Of a stretch of DNA of 64,000 nt, positions 50,239 to 62,200 are shown one piece after another. Numbering within the stretch: position 1 is the stretch's first letter; each line of letters opens with the position of its first letter. The translations under genes and the position numbers were made by a program. The notes below the pieces were generated by a model that saw only the letters and a program-made list of their open reading frames with translations, was not told the origin of the DNA and ran no database searches. The stretch comes from Psettodes erumei (Eukaryota; Chordata; Actinopteri; Pleuronectiformes; Psettodidae), in NCBI GenBank assembly GCA_016785225.1, contig JAFBJZ010000864.1, forward strand, positions 310,001-374,000, read 5' to 3'.

Positions 50239-53200
50239 ATGGAATACCACTGGATACTGCTGTCTGTCTTTTTACAGTTCACCTTCCATCCAGGTAAGAC
50301 CGAGCATTTGCACTTGATGCGCCACTTTACGCAGATAACCTGTTGCTGTTCACTTTTGAACAACGAGCGGCTCCACTGTGTGTGTATATATATATATTAC
50401 GATTACATATATTTCAGCGCCCTTTCGCCGACTAAAAACCAAGAGAATCCACATCACGGAGAAGTGCATTGCTCCACTTGCTCGCCTTCGCGACGCATTT
50501 TTGCCCCTTACACTTTTCTTTGTTCTGGGAAGGGGTGCAGCCAGATCTAACGGCTGCATAAAAAGACAACCTGAAGTCGCCGAAACCCAATGAGGGAAGT
50601 GGATACTTTGGCTGATGATGTGGATACCAAGAGCGCCACTTTAATAATGTATCTTTTAGCCGGAGAACAGTGGCCATTAACAAAAGAAGTAATCCGACGG
50701 CAGAATTAAAGTGGGATGCTGAGTAATACACGGGAGCGCGATGCACGGGAGACTTGGTGGCTGTGTTGTGCTCGGCGGAGGTGACAGGTTCACGCGGTTT
50801 CCATCCTCTTCGAACCGCACATAACCGTCAGTATGGAAATATGTTGGCGACACCTCGTTCCTCGGAAGTATGCAAATGAACAGCTGCTGTGTCCAGGACT
50901 TTTTTTGTCGTTCTTGCGTAATGTCACACTTTGTTGGTAAATGTTGTCACATGTGTGATTTTTAACGCAGAACACTTAAGAATAGGGTATTTTCCACATC
51001 GTCTGGGTTTGTTTGTTTTGCTTTGTTCTGAGGATGGATCTATAAAACACGCTGCAACAGGCTAATGACTTGGCTTCATCTTCAGAGTGGAGCTGCAGAG
51101 GTCAAGGTCCTTAAACACCCAATTTGTAATTTTACTGCCCTTTAACGCGACTTAGCTTAATCTCCGTTGCCTGTTATTTTTGTAGGAGGGCGCAGCCTTA
51201 ATGGTTCATTAGCCTGTCTGTTTTTACCCTGTCTAGAAACAGAGCGCGGGTTTTCCCCCCACAGATAGATCGTAAATTTATGGAAGGCTGCTTGGCAGGT
51301 CATCCGCTCAGCCGGGGAGTTGCTGTTTCACTCTGCGCTTTGCGCCCTCCGCGCGTCCGCGGAGCCGCGTGCTGCTCTGGCTGGCATCGGGTGGAGTTAT
51401 TTTGCGTTGTGCCCCCCTTGCCGACAGCTTGACGATACACGATGAGTTTGTATCGCCGGCAGCGCGCAAGGCTTACCTGTCATGTGACGCAATAAGGCAC
51501 GCCATGAAGTTTGCCTTAAACCCGATTACGCAGGCAATAGACCCACTTAACTTTTACTGTGTTTTCTTATGCGCTATGATGGGTTAAAAAAAGTGTATGA
51601 ACACATTAAAGGAATCTTTTAATTATCGGCTGTCAAACACGGAGAGCATGTTGATCCTCTTTTCTTCGTGCCATGCTGATAACCAGACCTTTACGTTGAA
51701 TTCCACAGCTGTTCGTCAAATATTTACGCATAGACGCATTTGCAAACATAGCTCCTAGCATTAACAGTCTTTAAACAGACAAGTCTGTATAATGATACAC
51801 CGCTGTTTGCTGTTCTGTGATTCTACGATTTTAGGCGTTTAACATAAGTCACTCATGCCACCACACCCTCTCTGCAGGGCAGATGATCTGGTCGGTGAAG
51901 TGAGGGGAACGGTATCAGTTGTACATATCAGAAGTTTATTCATGTATATATGGAATCAGAGGTGGGATGGAAGTTGCCTCTTTGTCAGCAGCACCGTTTC
52001 ACCCTCAGTATTGTTTCACAGGGGCGAAGTGAAACAATACTTAAAGCAGGGAATTTTACTCCATCCCAGGCCACCCTCCCCTTCACCAATGCAGGCGAAC
52101 TACCAGACCACAAATTCTGTGGGCTAACCATATTTGGTGATGCAATGGTACCAGACTAATGATAAATTCACCAACAAGGAGCCTATCTGAATGCTGAGTG
52201 GGCTAAGACACACAGCACTATTATCCTACACGTTTTTAAAAAAAGAAAATGAGATACAGAGTTCGAGATGAAACGTTCAAATTACTTCCCATTATTGAAT
52301 CAAAAAACTTGACACGCACATTCACTGAATTTGAACATAGATTGTTCATGAGTGTGTTATGGTCGCCCTTCTGCCTGTTTTGCCGTATGCTGTGTGGACT
52401 TTCCCTGGCTCATGTGGCCTGACCAGGTGCTGGGGAGTTCATCTGGGTTTACCGTTTTTCACCAACTGAAACATATGGCCTTCCATGTCATGTGATGGCT
52501 ATGCTGCTTTCGTTTCTGTGATATAATTGCTCAACATAGATGTATGTGTTGTAGCTTGCCATACTGGGTATGATGCGTGTGTTCTCGACTAACCTGATCC
52601 CTAACCCATGAACGTGTCACCTACTTTGTAGCATTTACTGTAGCTGTACTGTATCTGTGGCAAAGGTCTTTCTCTTTGTTTTTCTCCCTCTCTGCTCCAC
52701 CTTTCTTTTTCTCCATCCATTTCACCGGGCGACCTGTCTAAAATAGTACGAGTGGAGAAACAGGTTGACTTTTACGATGGGCATTGCTGAGAAACATGAT
52801 GATGTCACATCCGATGGTTGGTTTCTGAGGCCCATCAACTCATTCCTGCTTGCTTTATTAACACTGGCTCAGTTGATTCTTTACATCGCAGGCCAAAAGG
52901 ATCCTGGGGCTACAGGGAAAAGTCCCATTCCCACTGTAGTCCAACTTGTTGGAAGGGGCAGCCACAGCCCTGTAACTTTTTCACAACTGGCTTCAATAGA
53001 GAAAGTGAGGGAGTAATACTCCCACTTTAGTGAGGTTTCCCCAGGGAACAAACATCATTCCTCATCTACTTTCCCACACCTGTTTTCATTTGGTGCAGCA
53101 GATTAAAAGTCTAAGATTCAACCCCATTTAGAATTTATCTGCTCAGCATCACCCATCATGTCCAACTAATGCTGCACACATTTGCTTCATTTTACACCAT

Positions 53201-56200
53201 GACTGCTGCTATGCACAGGGGATTTCATGTTTGTGTGAATGTGATATTTTCTGGTTTCCATGGCAAATTCATTGTTAAAATTGGAGTTATAGATAAAAAA
53301 TATATATTTTTAATGTTTGTCAAATGATCATAAAACTCATATTTTGCTTAGGTTTTTACGAACATTACTGATGTAGACAAACCTTTAACACAGCGTTCAA
53401 GACCCTGTCAGGACCTTGCAAAGGGTCCCAAGATAAATTTGTTTGTTACTTGTGAAATACATAATTTCTATATCTGTTAATATCTCTTAAATATTTTACA
53501 GTAAACAATCTGGAAAAGAAAGTTAATTCTGAAGCTATAACTCGTGTTGATAGGTCTCAAGTAGACTTTGCTCTTCTTAGAGTGGTCACAAACCATAAAT
53601 GTTGGGAACCACCACTTTAAAGGAAGCAGTTTGTCAGAAAGCCTGTCATTCAGTTTGGGAGTGAAGCCTGGTATGAATGCAGAGCTTTGAAGTTTGATGG
53701 CAGGGCAATCCTGCTGTTTACATGTGGATTAGGGATTATACTGTTCTGGTGCACACAAATCATGTGTTGTTGCAGGTGCTGGCACATCCTGCCTCCACAG
53801 TGGTGTAGACATCTTAGAAAACACCTTTTTGCAGATGCAGCATACCTCGCCATTAAGGGTTTTTAAAATATGTTCAATAAACCTCTTCTTAAAAAGGCTC
53901 AAACTTCAAGACTTCAGTCCTTCAAGATTTTTCACTTCAGTGTTTCAAAGAATTAATTCTCTGATTGGGACTCCTTTGAAACATATAAATAACACAACTT
54001 GGCTTAACGTGACATTTACATGTTGCTCTGTGCAGTTGAATATCCTCTGTCCTCTTGAATCTCCTGTGCTGCAGGCCACACCAAGCCCACCATCACCCCC
54101 ATTGAGCGGGGCCACCTTGTCGTCGACCTCAACAAACCGCTCGAACTGCATTGCCACGGTGAGATGGAGATGCAGTGGCTGCGCGAGGACCGGCCAAATG
54201 TAAAGCTGCGGGGAGAGAAAAAGATCAACGGGATGTCCACGCTTCACATCGCCAAGGCTCAGCCTGGTCACATGGGCCGCTACGTCTGCCTGGAGAAGAG
54301 CTCTGGGGAGCAAGCCTCCATCTATATCTACGTTAGAGGTGGCTGCATGCAACTGTCTGTGTGGGAATGTGTTTCGGTGATTACATGTGTTTGAGACAAT
54401 GTGGACAGAGACAACAAAAGAGGGCTGAGATGTAGAGCAGGTGGAAGACTGCGGGGCAGAGCCGTAAATCTTTTGGCACTACTCGCTGCAGTGACAAGGA
54501 GCAGTATGTGTGGGTGTGTTTTCAAAAGAAAGAGTTTGAAACTTTGCCCTGGACAGGTACAATAGATACTAAAGCTATTTATTGAGCGCAGTACTGAGTT
54601 TTACTGTATTTCCTCCGCCATGTGACTCCACATTCCCTTGGCCCACAGCCATGACTGCAGGCTTTAATCATGATGGTTCACTCTACAACTCACACCTACC
54701 ACATTTTAGATGAGAGACTCAGATATTCTATTACTAAAATCTACTCAGTCTTCTTATGAACTTGTGCAAGTAATATTTGATAAATTTGATTGACTAATCA
54801 ATCTATTACAGCTTTTCAGGTCAGTATATTGAGGACAGGTGGTGTATCTGTTTCTTGCACAGCCAAACAAACTCATATTGTAACTAAACATGACTGGAGA
54901 CTTGTTTTGTTGTAACTGCATTTTTGGGCATTAGCAGTAATTTCATACCACACTGATACAATGGTTAAAATCTGTGCTACATTTGGATGGTAACATGTGG
55001 AAAGCTTGTGAGATGGAGTTAGGCTGAGTCACATGGCATTGTGAATGCCCTGTTAGTATGAAAGCAGTGAAACAGCCACTTAACATGCAGCTTAATAGTG
55101 ATGTACAGTAAATACTGAACGTAAGCACATTAAATGGCTATTACTGAAAAAATGTTGGCCTGAAATGGCAACCAAAAAAAGGGTACGACTCCATGCAAAT
55201 CTTGGATTATAATTTAAAGAGGAGATAAATGTATCATTTAAAAATGTTTCCATGCAAATTAGAAACAAAGAAGCCAGTTAGCTTTTAATTTCCATCCTCT
55301 ACATAAATACTTGGGTGTAGTAATTCTCCAGATGAGTACCAATAAATCATTTAAGAAGGAGACACAATGTAATGACTTAGTTAAGAGTGGCAGAAAAACC
55401 TCAAATTTACTAAAAAAAAATTTCATTACAGTTTCATGTGTTCATATGGAGAAGGTTGCACTCCCCTCAACGGCTCACACAGATCTGATTGTCGCACTTT
55501 GTCGCATTTTGCTTTTATACACCAACTTTTTTCTGATCTCCACTTTTTTATGCGCAAGTTGAATAATTGCATAGCATGGATACTATCGTACTGTTAAAAA
55601 TCGTGTGCCCACAAGCACATTCTCTTCATTTTCCGCTGCTCCATCAACCATCCATGTAACAGAAATGGTTAGAACATAGTGTGTATTATACGTTATATAA
55701 TGGGTGTCAAAAAAAGCTTTTACAACTCAGTGTCAGCCCTGTTTAAAACCTTACCACCACCTCTGTTTTTTGGGATTTTTTTTTGGCAGACCCTGACAAT
55801 CCCTTCAGAAAATCAATGGTGTTCAACATTCTCACTCGTGTGGGAGACACCGCTTCCATCCAGTGCCTGGCAACTGATCCAAGTCTGGACGACCTGCGCC
55901 TGGAAACGTGCTCCAGTAGAGCTCTTGCCTCTGGTCTCCACTACACCGCGAGCCTGGAGCAAGGCATCGTCATCCACAACACGCAAAAGACCTATGAGGG
56001 TTGCTATGTGTGCACGGGAAAACTCAAGGAAAAATTCATCAGATCACACGACTACTACTTGACAGTGAGACCAGGTAACGTGGTGCAAATGCATGCGTGC
56101 CGCGCCATGCTTGCTTCAAAAGTTCCTGGACACACCTGCAAATTCAATCGTTCTCTATTTTTGAATTTTCTTTTCAGTTCCTGTTGCACCTCCTGTGATT

Positions 56201-59200
56201 GAGATGCAGGCCCCCAAAAGAGTTGTTCTTATCTGGAACGAGAGTCTCTCTCTCACCTGCAACACCACCAACGTCAATGGAGAAATCAAGCTCCAGTGGT
56301 TGACCCCACCTGGCTCGGTGAGATCCTTAAGCCTTTTCTTTGCTGTGTGCTGTGCTGTTGGTGCCAGATTCAGCTAGCTTTTTGTTGATGGAGTCATTTC
56401 TGTCTATTGAGCTATATGAAAATACTGCAGTTTGAGTACTGAATATTGTATTCTAAATTGTACTCAAACTGAGATTACTTCATAGAGACATATGAATGAA
56501 GTCTTTTGAAGAGTCAGCCACTAATTATCAGCTGTCCTGGGGGTTTGTGTTGTTATTTTTGTAATTGATAAATCACCTTTTATATGGAAGCAGAAAATGA
56601 GTAGTACTAACCACCTGCCAACTGTTGGATAATCATCTGGGATTTTTTTTTTTACATTTGCATTCAACCATTTCCAAAATACTTTTCTTTTTTACTTTTC
56701 TTTATCCTCCCGTGTGCCTCATATGAGTGGTTTACTCTTCCTATGAATGGGAGTGGCTGGGGTCAAAGTTCATGCTAAGCTTCAGCATCTTGGCTGCATG
56801 TGCACTATGTGGGCTACTGTGTAAATACGCATGTGTGAGCAACCGTGTGTGTCTGTGTGTATGTGTGTGTTCTCGAGTGAAGGCAGATGTGTATGTGTGA
56901 GACAGACATAGACATGCAGACAGGGTTAATCTCTAGAGATCTCTGGGCATTGACAGGGTGCCGTCTGGTATCCACAGCAACCAGCAAAGGTTGACGGTGC
57001 TTCACGTATCCTGACGGAGAACTTCGCTCACGCGCGCAGCTCCACGCTGCACATCGAGGCGGTCAAGCCACGAGACACAGGGAGGTACCGATGTGAAGCC
57101 GAGAATGAAAAAGGGGTCAGCACGCAGTCAGTGTGGCTCGATGTTTATGGTGAGTACATGAAGGAATTTGCTTAGTTAAAGCTGCATTCCACAACTTTAC
57201 TTCATTTTGAAGTTGGAAAACCATTATGGAAATGTGGTAAAATTCAACTGACCAATGTGATCTGTCGGTCTTTAATAGCTGGTGGTGAAGGCATATCATT
57301 CTTGTATTGAATTCCTTGGTATCTCCCTTGTCTCCTCACAAAAGCACTGACAGCAGCTTCCTAACTTTCACAAACGCTGAATGTCAAGAGAATAATTTGA
57401 CATTTTAGGAAATAACCACATTTTCTTTCTCGCTGAGATTTAGATGAGAACACTGATACCTCTGACATATCTGCAGAGTAAATGTTAAGTTAGTGCCAGT
57501 AGTTGGTTAGGTTGACCCTGGCATAAAAGACTGGAAAATGTCTATGAAGATCCTCAGTCATTCAGGTCATGTTATTACAAAGTGCTATACAAACACAGCT
57601 GGACCCGCTTGAGGTTCTTGAAGACATTTCACCTCTCACCTGAAAGGCTTCTTTGGCCCTAATTGACTGATGGGGAGTCTCAGATATCTCACCTCTTGTG
57701 GGGTCATTAACACCATGAGTCCAGCCTTCGTATAGCACTTAAAAATAACAGTGAGTCTGTAGACCAGCAGAACTCACCACAACAAATATGAAGAAAATTC
57801 TATGTCTGAAAATCTTCAAATAAAATGTCTTTTCTCTGTTTTTCAGACAAAGGATTCATCAACTTAACACCCACAGACAACAGAACCATCCACATCCGCT
57901 CGGGAGAGAGTTTGTCCCTAAATGTCGACATGGAGGCTCATCCCAAACCACACACCTTCTCCTGGAGCTTCATGGGCCACGAGCTGAGGAACACAACTGA
58001 CCATGTCATCACCACGCACAGCCGTGAATATAGGTGGGACAACGCACAAACACACACTTGCTTCAAGGGCCCAGTGTTACCACATAGATGAAAATGCCCG
58101 TTGCCATCATTCAGTGGAATTTAACGCCTTTGGCTTAGCTTCAAGCGATCATGCCGCAGCCACGCTTGTCACAGCTTCCTGAGAAGTACAGCTGAAATAC
58201 TAAAGCCTCTCCTGGTTTTTAGAGAAATGGGAACTGCCACTGGTATTCACATGGAAAGAAATTATGAAATGTGTGCAGTGTTGCTCTGTGTTTCCCACAG
58301 GCCACGTAAACCAGACCAGACCAGAACATTTTCGATCACAATTCAGCTCTGTGCGTGTGAGAGAGAGAGAGAGCAGGGCGGGCAGGGAAACTCAATGTGT
58401 GGCAGTCAGTGATGATATTAGTCAATATGCGGGAAACTCTGCTTACCTCTGCGCTACAGATAGATTAGATAGATATTACACACTTTTATTCAAGGCTGCA
58501 TAGTCTGCTACATTTTAGCGCACATGTCAGAGTGGTTGTTACAAACACTTCTTTTGATATGGGAAGACTAGGAAGATGCCCTTAAGCCTCAATTGGACAA
58601 GACTCCCTCTTCTATGGTGGTGCGGTAAGATGCAGCGGCCACACTGGGTCCAAAGTTTGGTGGGGTTTTTTAAATTTTAGTCTGGCACGACGTAACATCA
58701 CCTCACTGTGTACTTGTATATATGGCTGAAACAACAATAAAACCCACTTGACTTTAGCAAAAGGTACATGGGAGAGCGTAGACTGTAAAGATGTATCCTT
58801 ATTTATTTTATTATTTTTTCCATTAATGCTTTGCATGCACATTCTGTCAATGAACAGATGTGCATAAAAGAACAAATGGCAATGAAATGGTTATAATTTA
58901 AAATGCAAATCTTTAAGCAATTTCTGGTTCTTTCATAGGCAGCTTTGACAGCTTTTCTGTTTATGGACAATAAAAAGTATTAATCGAAATATTTTTACCA
59001 TTGGTTTGTAAAAATCAATGAATGCAATCATGCTGAAAATGCAGTGTCTTGTTGTTTAGGTACAGCAGTGAGCTGAGGCTGGTGCGACTGAAAATGTCAG
59101 AAGGAGGCGTTTACACCTTTCGCGCCTCCAACGGCGACACATCAGTAAACCAGACGTTCACCATCTTTGTGATCAGTAAGTTGCGTCATAGATTTTGTTA

Positions 59201-62200
59201 AAGGTCTTTTGCTCCCTTAAGCCACATGACAAATTTCATTATTCTGGGTTGAATTAATCTTCAGTAGCTGACATGTGGGGCTAGGTTCTGATGACCTTTT
59301 CTTTGGAAATGAGGTCTCGCTCTCTGCCACACCTCACCCTGCAGCGTCCATACCTGCCTGCATTTCAATGCAAGCGGAAAAAATTGTAAAATAAGCTCTT
59401 TCCTGCTTACTATTTACATCTCAGTTGACATAATGTGGCATTTCCTTTTGTTTTTAAGGTAAACCTGAGATTGTATCTCATGAGGGCCCAGTGGATGGAC
59501 AGGTGCGCTGTGTGGCGGAGGGGTTTCCTGCACCCCAGATCACCTGGTACTACTGTGAGCAGCCCTATATCAGGTGAGATTGTTGAAGGCCCTGAGAATC
59601 TATTTTCTCAATGAACATCTGACTATCAGTTGTACCTACAAGAAAAAAAATCATTTTCTGACATAGTAACAACCGTTGTGGTTGCCTCTGATATCAGATT
59701 TCTGAGTTTCTCTTTTTGTTTTTCTTTATCATAGCGGTTTGAAGTGGGCAGTGCTAATTTGAGAAATATGACATCATACCTCTCTGCACCAATCAGAGTT
59801 TAGTCATGACAGTTGGAGTAGTTGTTTTGGTTATCCTGTTTGGGCTTAGTCAGTCAAATTTGATCAAACCTCTTGGTTCTCTTGACCATTTGAGCATTAA
59901 ACTTTTGAGAGAACAAGATTTTTAAAATTATTTTTAAACGTTAACATCAATTGTTGCCCATTTAATAAGACTCAGTTTTTAAGGGCTGATTATGAGAAAC
60001 ACAGTAAATATGGTCCCACCAACCACTAATCTTATTCACATTTATCATCAGTGAAACATTTCCTAAATTTGTACCTCAGTTGGAAATAAAAAAAATGAAA
60101 AAAAAAATAATCCAAAACAGAGAGAATGATGTTATCTCGTAATAACTCTACTGATCTTTAGAACTACAGCCTTAAGTAATTATAGGGGTTGGGAACTGCT
60201 TTTAGAGTGCTCATTGAGTGATTTAACAAAGGAAAAACTGCCAAACCAAAATCAAAAGCAGCTCTGTCTTGTGTAATCGAACAAACATGCTCTACAGATA
60301 TCATATTATCAGATTCACATCTGCAGACAAATATGGATTTTGCAATGGCAGAAAGGCATGAATGGTGGCACTCAGTGGAGCTCCATCCATTTAGGCTGTG
60401 GAAACTGTCGTCATATGTGGACGTAATATTTGTTGTAATATGTGTATGTAATATTTGTAAATTACCTAGAAGTTTCCTATGTTTGCAGACAACACCACCC
60501 ATTTATTGCAAGGACCCCCTCCACCATTTCAGATCTGTGCTACACTTGTAGTTTAACCCTTACATTCAAACTTTTTACAAAGCTCACATGAAGCGCACCT
60601 CGAGGGTCCTAAAGGTCACCCTAAAGACACATTGGATAGAGGAATGATGATGACGGTGGAATGTGGGATTTGACGGGGCTGACTTGTGATTGGTTGACAG
60701 TGATAAGATGACGCCCATGTGACAGGGGATTGGACAGAATTGATTTGTGATTGGTAGGGGCCCGGGACGTCTGCCCGGATACAACTGGACCCGGCTCATC
60801 TCGTGTCAAACATAAAGTGCGTCGAAGGAGGGGCACCTGGTTGCTGTAGCAACACCAATCCCAAGCAGCGCAGCCAGTGAATCACAAGTGATTATCCAAA
60901 CTTTATCCAGTCATTTTTTAATCATAATCAAATCCACTTAATAGCCATCACATACAGCACGCAAATGTATGTATGTACAGGGATAGAAGTAGTGTGACCT
61001 GAGTTAGCCTATGACCAGACTAAGGTTACAGCTGCTCTCAGCTGTAAAATATGGGGACCTGGCCTCATTTACATATTTTACCTTTGAGCACAGGAGGAAT
61101 TCCCCGCTGTAATAATGACTTCTGGTCCAACTGGCCTCTGGCGAAACTCAAACATTGAGGATATTTTCTGTGGTTCTGCATATTGCATGACATTATGTTC
61201 CTTTCATGACCCAGGAGAGGAATGAGTGTCTCTCAGGGACTTGGGAGAGAGATTCCCTAAGTGTCCTGACAAAAGACAACTGATGAATAGCTTGGTGATC
61301 CCATCAGTCCTTTGTCAACAACGTATAATCTTCTGCCTTCAGGTGCTCCCAACAGGTGAATGCCACCCAGGAGGAGCAGAATGTCATCACCGTGACACTG
61401 TTCAGCCCCATGTTTGGGAAGACGGAGGTGGAGAGTCGGGTGAACGTCAGCAGGGGACGGTTCAATACGCTGGAATGTGTGGCTTCGGTGGAGGGAGAGC
61501 AGGCCTACACACTGTTCTCCATCAGTGGTGAGTAGAGATGTCACACACATGCAGATCGAGGATGGGGTATTCCAATAAATCCGCACGCAGGTTGTTTAAA
61601 TAATCCTCTGCATGTCTTCATCTTCAGATTAGAATTAAGTGCAACAGAGTCAATAGTACAAGAGAGGACATGACATGAAATCAACCTCTTTTCAGATTGC
61701 AGATCTTTGTCCACCAGATTTTAGTTTCAATAAAACCTCGAGTAAACTTGGAGTAAATCCAGTGATGGTAAAACTACTGTCACTTGCCTGTGTGGACTAA
61801 AAAACAAAGTTATCTCAGGTCTGCCCCTCAGTGAACCCCACATGGGATTTATTCCTCGGATCAAAATATTTACTAAAAGCATGACTTTGGCGAGGGTTAA
61901 CTCATACATGTGGTACTACAACTCGAGGTTGGTCCTCTATAATCTGTTGGTAAACATTAGCAAGGAGAGATACCTCAGACGTGATCGGCCACGATAAGAG
62001 GTTGTCATACAGAGAAGTTAGCTTTAGTCCATTGTTTACGCCGCGACTCCAAATCCGCTCTGTTATAACGGCTTCACCATCTGCTATGCGATGTCTTCAT
62101 AGTGGCGTGAGTGCAGGAACTGAAAGCACAGCAGAGTTTGTCCCTGCCTGGAGCCTGGAGACCCAGGCAGGGACAAACAGGGGACTGGGGGCTGACTGCG

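Larger units (their letters stand above)
50294..54074 (+). other. kita: kit intron 1
   Basis: This is a 3.8-kb intron with phase-1 GT-AG ends between the signal-peptide exon and Ig1. Its first kilobase is GC-richer than the rest. It holds a 13-bp hairpin at 52007-52041 and a candidate dispersed repeat near 53.4-53.6 kb. I found no other exon. Confidence 0.75.
54075..61527 (+). other. kita: kit extracellular region, five Ig domains
   Basis: Ig1 is exon 54075-54338 (LHCHGE/YVCLE). Ig2 is 55790-56074 (four cysteines, IQC…TCS…GCYVC). Ig3 is 56178-56317 plus 56978-57149 (LTCNTT/YRCEAE, split in phase 0). Ig4 is 57847-58033 plus 59060-59175 (no canonical cysteines). Ig5 is 59459-59573 plus 61343-61527 (VRCVAE, YYCEQ, RCSQQ, LECVAS). 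Each Ig1-Ig4 exon pattern is present once, in contrast to the neighbouring pdgfra. Confidence 0.93.

Noticed and set aside
53945..54352. A 135-codon minus-strand frame over kit exon 2
   Set aside because: It is the antisense shadow of the Ig1 exon; the plus strand carries the conserved protein.
61226..61531. A 101-codon plus-strand frame across a kit Ig5 exon
   Set aside because: It is out of frame with the conserved Ig5 reading frame and begins inside the intron.
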